Source: Limonium bicolor | Lineage: Eukaryota > Streptophyta > Magnoliopsida > Caryophyllales > Plumbaginaceae | NCBI GenBank assembly: GCA_023374045.1 | Contig: CM041779.1 | Location: 434,001-498,000 of the forward strand | Length of the DNA: 64,000 nucleotides | Reading direction: 5' to 3' | Shown: positions 1 through 13,509 of the stretch, piece by piece | How positions within the stretch are numbered: the first letter of the stretch is position 1 | Layout of the letters: each line of letters begins with the position of its first letter | Program-made: the position numbers and the translations under genes | Notes under the pieces: generated by a model | Told to the model about the DNA's origin: nothing | Databases searched by the model: none | What the model saw: only the letters and a program-made list of their open reading frames with translations

Positions 1-600
1 TATTTTGTTTGCAATTTTTATTTTTATATGTTTACGATGATACACTAAAATGAAGATATGATTCACTAATTTTGATATTATGATTCATTAAAATTGATAT
101 TATGATTCATTAACTAATAAGTGGTGAATTAGATAATAAACTTCGGAACCTATAAAAATTATTATTGTTTTATAGTGTATTATTTTTGTTGTATGGTGTA
201 TTTTAAACCTCATATGGCGAATCGCGTATTTTTCATACATACCAAATATTATTTTGTGTTGTATTATTGTGTAAAATTTTTTATTCTTATATGTTTGTGA
301 TGATACACTAAAATGAAGATATGATTCATTAATTTTGATATTATGATTCATTAAAAGTGATATTATGATACACTAAAATAATGTTATGAATCATAAGACT
401 CATTGATATAATATGTAATTAATATAAATTTTTAAAATTCTCAAAACATATCCATGTTTGGTCTTGTTTTGAAGAGCTTGAATTTAGATGAACAATGGTA
501 TAATTTTTTGACATTTTAGACTTATATTTTTAAAGATACAATAATTTAAAGTTAATATAATAAAAACCAGTCGAGTCAACAGCTGACTCGACTGTTGACT
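1..600 (-). repeat. AT-rich foldback repeat, copy 1 (cut by window start)
   Basis: Very AT-rich DNA built from repeated phrases such as gattcattaattttgatatt and tgatacactaaaatgaag. It is the reverse complement of sequence at about 51300-52200, and positions 440-600 are the reverse complement of about 740-960. The outer arm carries the block tcaaaacatatccatgtttg followed by an attaactttaaattattg-type stretch and a short palindrome-rich end (gtcgagtcaacagctgactcgac). The left end lies outside the window. An open frame of 83 codons on the minus strand is mirrored by a near-identical one in the copy at 51.5 kb, but this reflects repeat identity, not a gene. Confidence 0.7.
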
Positions 601-737
601 GGTTGCCAACTCATACAGCCACACACAAAATAGACGCGGCCGCCTGCACCATCGCCCGTCTGTAAGAAAAGTGGTATTCGGTGAACAGACGGGAGATGGT
701 GCGACCACGCCGCACCCAACTTTGAACGGCTTAGTGA
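601..737. repeat. GC-richer centre between two opposed AT-rich repeats
   Basis: A short GC-richer segment separates two copies of the AT-rich element in opposite orientation. It is itself partly palindromic: caccatcgcccgtctg near 650 pairs with cagacgggagatggtg near 690. A related block (gcgatggtgcagcc, tatgagttggca) lies at the left edge of the third copy near 50750-50800, so this is the subterminal part of the element rather than host sequence. Confidence 0.55.
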
Positions 738-2170
738 CTTGGCAGTCTAGTCAACAGTCCAGTCAGTTGCTGACTGGATTGTCTTTTGTTATATTAACTT
801 TAAATTATTGTATCTTGTAAAATATAAGTCTAAAATGAAAAAAAATTAGACCATTATTCATCTAAATTCAAGCTCTTCAAAACAAGACCAAACATGAATA
901 TGTTTTGAGAAGTTTAAAATTTTATATTAATTCCATGTATATACCCATATAAATATCAATGAGACTTATGATACATAACATCATTTTAGTGTATTATAAT
1001 ATCAATTTTAATGAAACATAATATCAAAATTAATGAATCATATCTTCATTTTAGTGTATCATCGTAAACATATTAAAATAAAAAAATTTAAACAATAATA
1101 CAACACAAAACAATATTTAGTATGTATAAAAAATACATAATTTACCATATAATGTTTAAAATACATCATAGAAAAATAATAATACACTACAAAACAATAA
1201 TGATTTTTTATTGGTTCCAAAGTTGACTTATGATTCCATATAAATTAAAAGTATAACATATAACAACAATAATACACTACAAAATAATAATGATCAATTA
1301 TTAGTCCGAAATTGGTATGTGATGGAGATATATAATTCACCATAAAGGTTTAACATACATCATACAAATAATAATACACCAAATAACAATAAAAATACAT
1401 CACCAAACAAATAATAATACACCACAAAACAAATAATGATTTTTTATCAGCTTCGAAGTTTGTTATCAAATTCACTACTTATTAGTTAATGAATCATAAT
1501 ATAAATTTTAATGAATCATAATATCAAAATTAATGAATCATATCATCAATTTAGTGTATCATTGTAAACATATAAATAATACACAACAAAAAAATAATGA
1601 TTTTTTATCGGTTCCGAATTTTGTTATCTAATTCACCACTTATTAGTTAATGAACCATAAATTAATTTTAAAGAATCATAATATCAAAGGTAATCAATCA
1701 TATAATCATTAGTGTATCATCGTATGTAAAAATATAAAAATAAAAAATAAATTAAACAATATACAACACTAAACAATATTTGGTATGTACGAAAAATATA
1801 TGATTCACCATATAAGTTTAACATACACATTACAACATAATAATACACTACAAAACAATAACTATTTTTTATCAGGAAATTTGTAATTTAATTCACCACT
1901 TATTAGTTATTGAATGATAATATCAATTTTAATGAATCATAATATCAACATTAATGGATCATATTATCATTTTAGTGTATCATCATACACGTGTAATTTT
2001 TTTTAAGTAGTCAAAACATATCTTGTTTCAAAAAGCTTGAATTTAGATGAACAATGATATATTTTTTTTTGGACTTATGTATTAAAAATTATAACCACTT
2101 AAAATTAATACAAATTTTCTTCATAATATATGCATTGGGCGTCACTACAGTCAGCAGGTCAGTATGAGGT
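738..2170 (+). repeat. AT-rich foldback repeat, copy 2, with internal tandem units
   Basis: It starts with an arm that contains gtcagttgctgactgg and an attaactttaaattattg-like run, and ends near 2040-2170 with the same block inverted (gcttgaatttagatgaacaa, then a ttaaaattaata run). The interior holds diverged tandem units of roughly 250-270 bp, each with an aatcataatatcaattttaat phrase and a ttttagtgtatcatcgtaaa phrase. Boundaries are approximate. No coding capacity is visible. Confidence 0.65.
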
Positions 2171-2587
2171 GTCAGTCTAATTAATTTTTACTGGACTTAT
2201 GTGACATATTATTATGAAGATGCTAGCCGCTCCGTCCGGTGCATGGCCTGGCCGTACCGCCGTATTCGCTTTCGGTGAAATAAAAATAACCAAATTTCTT
2301 GGCTACAGCCACATGTAGCTATAGATAACTATTCATATGTATTTGGTCATTGAAAACTCTACATTTGATCATTTAAAACTGTACTGATGTATATGTATAT
2401 AGTGAATTGTGATATTTCTGAATTTGTACTAAATGTACATACTAACTTTATAAACTGTACAACAAACTTATAAAATATGTACATTTACTCTACACAAACT
2501 GTACCATGAAAAATATAACCAAAGATGACTACATATGGTTGTAGCTAAGACTCATTGAAAAATAAATACCAAACTGAAACTGTTTGC
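2171..2587. other. Non-coding upstream region of PARP2 copy A
   Basis: AT-rich sequence between the foldback repeat and the conserved PARP2 5' block. It contains several short tgtacat/gtacatt phrases but no recognisable gene or element. Confidence 0.4.
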
Positions 2588-2754
2588 TGACACAGTAGTC
2601 GGACCCCACCCACGAAAGAGAACTCCCGGGCGGAGACGAGTCACAGAGTAGTTGCAGTTGCAGGACATTCTTCTCCTGAAAGTTTCTTTTTTTTTCTCAA
2701 ATTATAAATGTCAGCATTCTCCCTCCTTTTCGCTCCATCTCGGTCTGCAAATCA
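2588..2754 (+). promoter_or_regulatory. PARP2: PARP2-A proximal promoter and 5' leader block
   Basis: This block contains cacgaaagagaactcccgggcgg, then gcaggacattcttctcctga and a TATA-like attataaatgtcagc about 50 bp before the ATG. It recurs with small changes at 14629-14780 (orphan copy), and in part upstream of PARP2 copy B, where gcaggacattcttc and gaaagtttcttt are kept. Retention in all three copies shows that promoter or leader sequence was duplicated with the gene. The exact transcription start is not determined. Confidence 0.55.
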
Positions 2755-5700
2755 ATGGCGAGCAAGTTGCGAGTTGAGGAACTACGAGACGAGCTTTCTA
2801 AGCGGGGACTTAGCACTACCGGCATTAAACCCGCTCTTGTAATTCTTACCTCTCTATCCCTTTCTCCTTCTCTTCTGTAACTTTACCCTCCGTCCGTTAG
2901 GATTGTTAATGTTGTCTGTTGGTTGCAGGTGAAGAGACTTGAAGTCGCTCTCCGAAAAGAATCCAACATTAATGTTGATGATAGTAAGATCACTGCTGAT
3001 GGCAACGACAAGACGGGTGGAAGGAAGAGAGGGAGAAGTGGGGAAGATGGGCATGATGTCGTAGACGATGGGTCCCAGAGTAAGCTAGCAACGATCGAGA
3101 GGTTTCGAGAAATGAGTGTCAACCAATTACGCGAAGAAGCTGTTCGAAGAGGCGTCTCAAGTAAAGGAGTTAAGAAGGAGCTTGTGGAGAGGATTTATGT
3201 TCATGAGGAGGCGGAGGAGAAGAGAAAGAGCACCACTGTTGATGGCCAAGGTAAAGCGAATGCCGCACATGCTGCTTGGCTTTTGGGAACTTTTGGTTCC
3301 ACTGGTATCATGTATTTGGTTCTACCGGCTCCCCCTTCTTCCAATTACTCTTCGATTTGATCATTTTGTTTTGATTGTGTGGTTTTCAGGAAAGGACAAA
3401 AACGAAGAGAAAGAAAAGAAGGAAGATAAGGAGAAGCAGATTGTTGAAGCTAGCGGTAAGGATAAGCTAGTGAAAGCCACGAAAAAGGGTTCAGCTATTT
3501 TGGATCAGTGGCTTTCAGATACCATCAAGAATCAGTACCATGTCTTGCAAGTGGTAATTACAGTTAGCTGACTGAGATTTGACGTCTTTGACTGAGTCCC
3601 TTGTACCTGTTGGTCACACTTTTATGGCTTGTTCTGCAGGGAGATGAGATCTATGATGCTATGCTGAACCAAACAAATGTCGGAGATAACAACAATAAGT
3701 TCTATGTATTGCAAGTTCTTGGTACGCAAGTTTGTGATTAGGGATACTAGTAGTATTTTGGAAAATATGGTAGCCTTTGAAATTGACAATTAATTCTGAA
3801 AAAGTTCATGTTTCATTGTAGCTACCATTAACTGTTTCTTTGAGGTCACACTACATGAACTTTTTTCACAGAGTGCTCTGTACTAGGAGCAGCCAATGAA
3901 TGAGATAATATCTTTTCTAATTGACATAGCACATTGTTGCTCACTTAAACTCGTTTACTCTAAATGGAATAAGCAATTATCAAAATCACTACCATAGATT
4001 TGCGTGGGAGAGGAATCTGTATGATGATATATAGACCAAATATATCCATAATTATTTTGCCATCCAATTACTTACTGAGGTGAATGATTTCCTTTAATGT
4101 TTCAAATGATTTCCATTTTCTCTCTTGAATAAGAGGATCATGAAGTTTTGATTTACCTCCATCAACTTGCTAATTTAGTTGCTAGCTACTTATAATTTCC
4201 CCTTTTTCCTTGCAGAGTCTGATGGTGGTTCTACATATATGGTGTATAATAGATGGGGTAGAGTTGGGGTGAAAGGTCAGGATAAATTATCTGGGCCTTA
4301 CACATCCCGAGAAGCTGCTATACAAGTGTTCATGCATAAGTTTTATGCAAAGACAAAAAACAATTGGTGTGATAGAAAAGAATTTGTATCTTATCCGAAG
4401 GGGTATACTTGGTTGGAAATGGACTACAACCAAAATGAGCAAGAGGTAACCAGTCTTTCTCAAATAGCAGTGCCAGTATTATATCTGCCTATAACTTTCT
4501 TTAAGTGAATTCTGAACTTTCTAGTTAAAAAGTATGGGGTTCACTCCTTATGGCAGTGCCAATATTTCCTCACTTGGATTTTACGTTGAACATCAATTTG
4601 TCAAAGCGATTAATCAGCAGGGATATAAATGGTTCATGAAACCTCAACGTAGATAGGATAAGCTTTGTTAGGGAGTGTTTCTATACTGCAAGTTGTCTAA
4701 ACCTCATTCACTATACACATTCTTCATTACCTAGCTGCCAAACTCCCTTCCTGAACTCTTTATATTGTTTTGTGGGTGTATGTTTTTTTCTTTACTAAGA
4801 TAGGTTTCCCCTGTATGTATGCTTTGATAATTTCCATTTAACACACTTATTCCATGCCTATCACGATGAAGCTCCTCCTTGAAGTGTTTGACTATTTTTT
4901 TATACTTAACTCGAAGGAGTTAAGAAGGCTGCAGTTACGGTCCAGCAGTTGAGCTCCTACGTATTTTCTTGTTGTTGCACTATTTTGAGTTCAGTGAGGA
5001 GACACAATTTGTTACTTTGTCCATTATAAGAAAATGATCCATTATCGATCTTTTAGGAACAAATTTGAGACCTATCAGTTTGGGTAGCATGACTTAAAAT
5101 GTTTCAAAACTGATTGAAATAAACTAGATTGTCTCTAAATTCGTTTGTTGTAGCTGAAGTGTCATAATACTGTAACAAAACCAGGTGGACTAAGTTTTGA
5201 AATTGAGTTATACCAATTAGAAAGTCGAAAGAATAGGTCCCAATATGCTGCATTTTGTTTCTAACCTGTTCTCTGGGAAATTGTATTTTGAGTTGCGTTT
5301 CTATTTTCTTTTGTACCTGGCTGTGAGTTTCCATGTAACACGAGTAAATTATGAAGTTCTAAGATCTTCTTAATCTTGAAAGGTGCAGAATAAGTCCTGC
5401 TCTACAAAATCTATAATTCCCCAAGAGTCCCAATTGGAAACCGGTGTTGCGGAATTCATTTCTCTTATTTGCAACGTAGGAATGATGAAACAACAGATGA
5501 TGGAGATTGGTAAGTCTTCTTTAAATTTGTCCTTGGAATAATGTTTAATGATATGTCCTATGTAAGCTATAGAAATTTGGCAGGTTTCATCTGGCTTGAT
5601 GATATGTACATTTCACTTTTGTTGATTCTTTGATATAGTGCTCTTGGAGATGCTTTCTTTTGGCAGAACAAATTTGTTTTATGAATGCTTATATTACAAC

Positions 5701-8700
5701 ATTTTCTGCAGGTTACAATGCTGAAAAGCTACCTCTCGGTAAGCTCAGCAAATCGACAATTTCAAAGGTACTACCTGAAGTGGAGTCAGCAATCTCATAC
5801 AATTGTGACCTTTAATTATATGCGGAGTTCATTCCCTTTCAATTTGTTCATTATGCTAAATATTTTCCGGCTTTGAATTTTAGATGGAGGTGTTTTGTTT
5901 TCTTCTTTGTACAAGTCTTGGTACATGATCACAAGGTTGTCTTGTGGTAGGGTGCTGGGACTTTATCATTGATTTTATCGTTACATTTGGCACAAAGTCT
6001 AGTTTACAAGGACAAGAAGAGTCAAATTGTTTCTCTGCTAAAATAAATTATATTTAATTAGATGGGTTAGCAATAGATGGAGGAAAAAATGTAACGCTCA
6101 CAAAACTTTCTCTTTTGTCTTCACTTCTCTTATCTACTTTGTTTGGAGAGAAAGGAATAACAGAATATTTAGGAATACCTCTTGTACTGCACAATCTTGT
6201 GCAAACCTTGTCATTAGAAAGGTTTCTCTTAGCAACCTATAGTTTGTAAAGTTTGGAGTTTCTCCATTAGATTAATATACTCCTAATTATCAAAAAAAAA
6301 AAAATTGTTTCTCTGCTTTGCTGAACTTGAAGTCCTTGCTATTTTTTCAGAATTCCTCATCTAGTTGTTTTGCATTGTCCCTTGTATTGAACACCCTGTG
6401 CTGAGTAGGAACTTAATTTACTCACTGTACTAGTTGACTATCTATATATATGCCCATTCTGTGTCCATATTCTTTGCAGAATCCAGTTCTGAACAAGGGT
6501 TTCATTTTTCCTTTTTACTGAGATAGTTAATTTTGCTTCTTTCCACTTTTATTAGCATCCTTTAAAGTTAGTAATGTTAACTAAGTCTTTGAAGTGTTCT
6601 TTTTTTGACGCTGCATCTAAGTCATTTTAACTATTCATGAAACAAATTATCAATCTAGCGGATATGGTTCATCGTTTAGGTTTTAACTACATTGATGGGG
6701 TTAGCAGGTTATGGTTTGGGCTTGGTGTATGAACATATGGTGGATTATCCTCTTCTTTTTTCATGTACGGCTTCCTAACTGCATGCTTATCCAATAGGGT
6801 TATAATGTGCTGAAGCGGATTGCTGATGTTATAGGTCAAAATGATAGAGGAGTACTTGAGCAATTGAGTGGGTAAGAAGATTAAGTGGCTTTTTCGTCTA
6901 TTGAATTTTATCGTCTTTTCTTCTCTACTCTTTCGAGTTTCTCCTTCGAATTGTTTTAATGTATTTTATTCTGAAACTCTGCTATACTTTGGATTGGATT
7001 ATGTAATTCTTTGAAATAGGTTGCTGTTCAATTCTTGCTAGTTTCTAATTTATTCTGTTTTGTAGAGAATTCTACACTGTCATTCCTCATGACTTTGGCT
7101 TCAAGAAAATGAGTATGTTTTCGCTATAGGTCTGCTCAAATTTCGGCATCGTTATCAGATACCATTCCCTAATCTATACATGTTGTTATAACGTTTTCCA
7201 GGCCAGTTTATCATTGATACCCCTCAAAAGCTGAAAAGCAAGTTACAAATGGTAAGTATTCCTTGCTCTTTCTTGCTTTTAGTTGAACAGAACATTTGAA
7301 CTCTCAAATAGTGATTTATGTTATCTGATGTGCTGGGGATGGTAGTGCATATATAGAATCAATGTTGTCTTACTCAAAAGTGCTCCAAGAGAAAGTTTCT
7401 GTGCTGGTCACACTTAGCTGGCATATTTTATTATTTTTCTCTCCTTCCGTTTTTGCAAAGGCTATCTTGTCCTTTGCTTTCTTTGATGTATTTCTTCTTA
7501 TAAATTCTCATAATTACTTTGAAACTGAAGATTTGAAGGATGGTACATGTTACCGTGCCCAGTTATATTGTTACAATTGTTGTGCTTGTATGAGTTGAGC
7601 TATTTTTCGCAAAATGTGGAGGTTCATTTTTTTCTTTACTGATTTTTCTTTTCTACTGCTATTTAATCCGGCAATTTTGACCCAACCCGAACCTAACTCA
7701 TACTTTTGCGGTTTAGGGTCTTGATTGCTGACTCATTTATCTTTTGGGTCGGGTTAGGGTAGTAAGTTAATATTGTAGGTTGGGTTAGGATAGAGATCTA
7801 AACCCATGACTCAACCCGACTCAAACATATCTTTGTTGATAATAAAAAAATATAAAATACAGTATATTTTCTATTAGTATACATTAATAAAACTATGATA
7901 GAAGTAGAAAAAAAAACTATAAAATGAATATGGGTCAAAGTTAACAGAATTGTACTCATAAATTAAGTCCAAATGTTATACTTTCCTATTCATATCTTAA
8001 TACCCTTTCTTTCTTAGTTAGAAAAAAGCATCATAACTTCATTTGAACAGTTGAACCTATCTCTTAATTTCTTCTCTTTCCACACCCCTCTATTCGTGAG
8101 CGTCGTTCCGAAACAAAACTACCGGTCTTCTAAAATACATGTGTTCTAGGGATGAATCTAAGATTTCTTTCTCATTATATGCATTACCGTCCTGTCTCTT
8201 TCTGCCAGTTTAATTTTTTGTTATCTACTATCTTTACCGCCATGGATGACATTTATGGTATGGGTGCGCATGCATGATGTTTCAACAATTGATTTGTTAA
8301 GTAATATGAGGTTATTGTTTGCTTTCAAAATGGGTTGGGTCAGGATTGAAGGATTTTAAACTAGTTGATTAGAGTCATAATTTTTGACCCATCTATTTTT
8401 GGGTTGGGTTGGGTTGGCCATTGGGTTAATGATACTTTAAATGGGTTGGGTTACGGTTGATCTCAACCCGACCCATTGACCCAAATTGGCAGGTCTAAAT
8501 GCTATATATGTATATATATATATTTTAACTCGTGTCTTCTGTAATGGCTGAAGGTTGAAGCTCTAGGTGAAATTGAGCTGGCAACAAAGCTGCTAGAGGA
8601 TAATAGTGGTGAAGCAGAGGTAAGGCTCCCGTTGTCTTCCATAGAGTCTTGAATGTCCAATAATATGTATGATAAGGTTACATTATTTTGTTACATGTAT

Positions 8701-10018
8701 AGCTTTGTCAGATCTTCATGAGATGTAGTACGAAGTTTTCTATTGTTGCAGGAAGATCCTTTTTATGTTCAATACAAGCGCCTGAAGTGCGAGCTTACAC
8801 CTGTTAAATCTGATTCCAAAGAATTCTCATTGGTACACATCTTTATAGAAGAAACTACAAAATTCGGTTGCACTATCTTTTGTGAATGTTTCAAATTCAT
8901 TTAACCGTAGGTGGCTCTTTCTCTTGACCTGTAGCATTTTGGTTTTGGTTTCCATCAGGTTGAAAATTATTTGAAAAATACACACGGTGACACACACTCA
9001 GGTTACACGGTAGATATCGTTCAGCTATTTAAGGTATCCAGAGAAGGAGAAAATGAACGGTTTGAAAAGGTATCAGATCTGATCAACTCTTTTTTTCTTT
9101 CCAGTAATTATATTCGGCACTATTGAACTCAATCAATCTTGAACCAGTATTGCGGTACAAAGAACAGAATGCTCTTATGGCATGGTTCAAGGCTGACAAA
9201 CTGGACCGGAATCCTATCACAAGGTATTCATTCTATATTTATCATGTATAGCCAATGTATTACATCACATTCCTCTCATTCTGAGCATTAATTTTTGCTA
9301 CAAGGATTGAGAATTGCCCCACCTGAGGCTCCTGTAACCGGATACATGTTCGGGAAAGGAGTTTATTTCGCTGACATGTTTTCAAAGAGTGCTAATTACT
9401 GTTATGCAAGTCACAGTACAGGAAATGGTGTGTTGCTTCTATGTGAGGTTAGTTCTTCTGAGCTCCTTGTCAGTTTCCGTTTTTTCCAAAGTATCCAAGA
9501 CCTCCCGCCACTACAAAATTTGCAAATTTTTTCCTTATATAGGTTGCTCTTGGTGAAATGAGAGAGCTTTTAGATTCAGACTATAATGCAGATCGGCTTC
9601 CAAAGGGGAAGCTAAGGTATGATGATGGGTTCTTCATATTTTAGTTATCCATCTGTCTGTTGCGGCTTCTTGATAAAATAAGCACCATCTATATAATGTA
9701 TCTGGCAGTACAAAAGGAGTAGGCAGAACTGCACCTGATCCATCAGAGGCACGAGTCCTTGAAGATGGCGTCGTTGTTCCCTATGGAAAACCAGTTCCGA
9801 ATACTGAACGGAAAGTAAGAGGCTGTATATATTGCTCTTAATAACCGAGTACTACTATAAATTTTGGCCCTTGGGTAAATATTGTTTGTACTGATATATA
9901 GCATGTACTATTATGCTTGCTGCAGGGTGTGTTACAGTATAATGAGTACATAGTTTACAACGTGGATCAGATTAGAATGCGATACCTTCTACAAGTAAAC
10001 TTTAATTTCAGGAGATGA
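2755..10018 (+). CDS. PARP2: Poly(ADP-ribose) polymerase 2 (plant PARP2), copy A
   Basis: Nuclear enzyme that transfers ADP-ribose from NAD+ to itself and to chromatin proteins at DNA breaks. The spliced product is about 659 aa (Arabidopsis PARP2 is about 637). Exons: 2755-2838, 2929-3250, 3390-3553, 3640-3721, 4216-4445, 5389-5509, 5712-5767, 6798-6871, 7066-7112, 7202-7251, 8554-8619, 8752-8832, 8959-9069, 9148-9223, 9305-9447, 9543-9616, 9709-9814, 9926-10018; all phases agree. Order: two SAP DNA-binding motifs (about residues 1-35 and 80-115) around a basic GGRKRGR stretch, a WGR domain (about 190-295, [11 protein letters not shown]), the helical regulatory domain, then the catalytic domain. 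The H-Y-E triad is visible as H508 (LLWHGS), Y542 (GKGVYFADM) and E636 (YNEYIVY). The exon 6 acceptor could also be at 5383; 5389 matches copy B in length. Intron 10 holds a hAT-like insertion absent from copy B. A functional enzyme is inferred. Confidence 0.93.
7663..8497. mobile_element. hAT-like non-autonomous element in PARP2-A intron 10
   Basis: The ends are imperfect inverted repeats: ccggcaattttgaccc on the left and the complement of gggtcaatttgg-type sequence ending ttggcaggtcta on the right. Interior edges are rich in gggttgggt/acccaaccc repeats. Flanking 8-bp sequences actgctat (7655-7662) and aatgctat (8498-8505) match at 7 of 8 positions, as expected for an aged hAT target duplication. 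It has no coding frame for a transposase. The corresponding intron of PARP2-B is only about 557 bp, against about 1300 bp here, and lacks the element. Confidence 0.6.
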
Positions 10019-13000
10019 CGATGCCAGTGGACTACTAGTCATTTGCTTCTTCCGGTTTGATCTTTTCCTTATTCATCAAGTTTTGCAAAGGTTGTGAAGG
10101 TCTTGGTTTGTTGTATATGTGCCCATTCCAAATGTTGGCCCTTGTGTTGTATCATGTTGTTTTTGTTGTAACTAGTGTAAATTTCTGATATAATAAGTTG
10201 TTCATTCATGCTCTGTTGTAAATCAAAGAACTTGGTTTGGCATTCTAAATTATATGATTTTTCCTTTTATACGTGCACGCATGTGTTGATGAAGTGTATG
10301 TTTGAGGTGGTTGCCCAACAAGTGCTAGCTCCCAGTTTGCCAAGTGAAATCTGAACTTCCGTTCAACTTAATCGCAACATTGTATGGGTTTTTTTTTTTA
10401 TAAAGTGGCGAACTCGGAAACATGATAAACGTGACTTTTTTGGTAATTTTTTCTTTACATTATAAATTGATAGATTTGATTGGATTGGCATTTCATTGCG
10501 GGAAGGTTCTCATCTTTTCAAATGCATAGCAATTGTTTTGGAAGAATATGTATACCTTGCTTCCTCCAAACCAAGAGATAATCAAGATCAATGGGTTAAG
10601 TGGCGAGCCGCACAGTTTGCATCTCTCCTAGCATACTGACATTCGGTGAAGCAAAGAGAATCGAGAATGCACCTAAAATCTTCTTAATCTAGCTTTTGTA
10701 AGTAGATGAAGATTATTTCACAATTTTCAGCTTGCTTAATCTATCAAGAGTATTAATGATCTCATTTCAGCTAGATTGTTTATCTCAATATACCCAAAAA
10801 TTACTTCACTACCCTTTATTAGTATACATTTTACAAAAATAATTAAGAAAAACATACCTCTTTTGATCATTTACAAAGTTTCAACTCAATTCTTTCAACT
10901 ACCAACAAATCACTTATTTATAATCATATCAACTATCAACAGTTATAAACATTGAGTTGCAACGAATGTGGCCTTAATGTCATTCCCTGGACGAGACACA
11001 CTCGGGAGGCTAGACATTTTGATAGAAGACTAGTGATAATTTCTCTTCATCAATTGTCATAATAAAGAATCACACAACAATTGACATCTCAAGAGTGTTT
11101 CATTTCTCTACCATAATACTTTAGAGTCTCTTTCAAAGATAAATGATTTAAAATTTGTATCCAATATGATATTAACGTTGTTTTTCTTCTGATAACCAAA
11201 GGCATAAGGCCAAGCAAATCATAAATGTGGAAATAACAACGAAAGTTTTGATCTGTCAAAATTCTAGTAACTTACGCTCTGTCTTAACCATAACTACCTT
11301 ACAATATCTGAAAATAGAGTCTTTCCTCATTTACTGACACGATAAAAGCTACTAAATCCCATGGTGGCTTTCTTCATACGCTGCTCCTTGGGGAAAACTT
11401 TCACTTTACTTGCCTGATGTAGAACCTAAGTAGCTTTTATTTCTTCCTTTACTACATGGTTCTCCTGGTTTGACCTTTTACTTGACTTCCGAATGATATT
11501 TTCAAAGTTCCTAAGCACACGACTTTCGTCAAGCACGGGGCATTCAACTCAGCCTCCAGTATGAAGATATTCTCCAGCTTCCAACACACCCATGAGAGAG
11601 CCAACTGTCACCACTAGGTCTCACTACTCCACCTGTTGTACCTAGATCTTTCTGTTCCTGTCTTGCTCCTCCTATGTTACATTTCACAAAGAGTGTCAAG
11701 TAGATTTCATTATGTTTCAATTGTTCTTTTACTTCCCCTACGAGATACTTTACAAGTTGCCTCATTGGCTTTTTTTGATCACATACGCTATCAACCAATA
11801 CTCCTTTGTTTTACTTCCTCCTATGTAGAATTCTCATAAAATATTTTATTTCTCTTATTTCATTAGCTATGGAATGTGAGAAAAAAGTACAGTTTAACTC
11901 AAACTCTTAATCTTTCATTTACTCATACCTCAAATCTTAAACAACAACTCTTGAAGGTTACTCAAGACAGACGAACACTCCCACTTTCAGTCAGACTATA
12001 GCAGTCTTTATCTGAAGCTTGTTATGTATGGTGAAACTGAAAAATTATTTTACTCTCCCACTTTCAACCCTCCACTTCATCCCACTTACCCCTAAACAAA
12101 ACTAGCTTCATGGATAAGAACATCCCTGGTCAAAGTCCAAAAATACCATAAGAGAGATCTATCCAAGGCCTCAAGTATCATTCCAGAAGTTTATAATTTT
12201 CTCACACTAATTGCCCACCATACATCACCAATTGTCGTGATAGTCTTCCAAGTTCTTGAGGCTGAACTAGACCTTGTGTTCGGTTATTACCCTTCAACAC
12301 TCTTGACCAAAGGTCATCTCTTTCCTCTTCAACCTTCATTTCAACTTTGCAAGGAAAGCCATCTTCGTCTCCTTTGATTTCTTAATTACCTACCCACCTC
12401 AGCTTTTGTTTCGCAAAAGTTCTTCCACGTCACAGTGTGTAGCTTTTGTTTCTCTATCTTTATACCCTACACAAAGGAGTGTCAAGCTTTATCGATCTTA
12501 TTGCGCAACAAGAGTCGAAAATGCTACACTTGCATATTTAAAATTAGTAAAGCCATGACGACAAGCTTTTCAAGCGTCACCCTACCTGCATAAGGCCAAG
12601 TTTTGCTTCTTCCTATTTTAGCTTTAAGCTTGTCCATCATTGAGCTGAAATATGTCTGGCTAGGCTTTCTATAGAAAAAAGTTCACACCCTATCTCCAAA
12701 AATTTTGGGTAAGCAATATTATTAGCACAAGAGCTCAATTCAATAGATTTATTAGTTGACAATTTCTTAGAGAACATCATCTAAATTTGGTAAGACTTAC
12801 TTTCTTAATTAATCTCCTGCAAAATCTATCGAGGCAACTATTCATAACTTGACCTGTTTTTTTGGCAAACACTACTTGACCTGTTATAGCTTCACTCAGT
12901 GAGACAAGACCATCCTGCAGAACATAGTTACATAGATGCCTAAATGGTATATCCTGTGGTTCAATTTGATAGTCTTCCAGTTGCGTGCTTCCATCCCTTT

Positions 13001-13509
13001 ATCAATAAGATGGGAGAGCCCTTCAATACTAGTGGAGACTATTTTTATTGTACAACAGTTTTGTTTTTTCTCTTTGGTTTATTATAGCAGTGCCCCCCAA
13101 CAAAAGTACTCAAATGAACCGATTAACGAAGTGCCAGTCGCATAACAATATAATAAAGTAATATCGTGAGCAAATTAGACAATTCCATCTGAACGGACAA
13201 GACAGACATGAATAGAAGTTTCAGGTATCATTCAAATAATGATCTTCAGAAAATAATCTGCAAAGGAGCAATAAGAAACAGGGTTCCCAGTAGTTGAACA
13301 AGGGCATTAATTAACACGATCCGAAAAGCAGAGGATAACAGCAAAGCACAAAGCCAAAGGTTCATAATTATCGACCAAACTGCCAATTAAAACTCACAGA
13401 AGCCATGTACAAACAACAATTAATTGAGAAATTAATCATAAAATAAGATAAACCGAAACCGATATCAATACAAACCCAGCAAAATAAATTATAAAAAAAA
13501 CCCAAATAA
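10019..13509. other. Intergenic DNA between PARP2-A and SRC2
   Basis: The first 200 bp or so are probably the PARP2-A 3' untranslated region. From about 10980 to 12950 the sequence is less AT-rich and looks like decayed mobile-element DNA, but all frames are broken and I could not assign a family. The last part, 13150-13509, is probably the 3' untranslated region of the SRC2-like gene. No other gene is supported. Confidence 0.4.

Noticed and set aside
11544..11839. Frames of 84 and 67 codons in both directions within PARP2-A to SRC2 intergenic DNA
   Set aside because: No known domain and no splice-compatible neighbours; surrounding DNA appears decayed.
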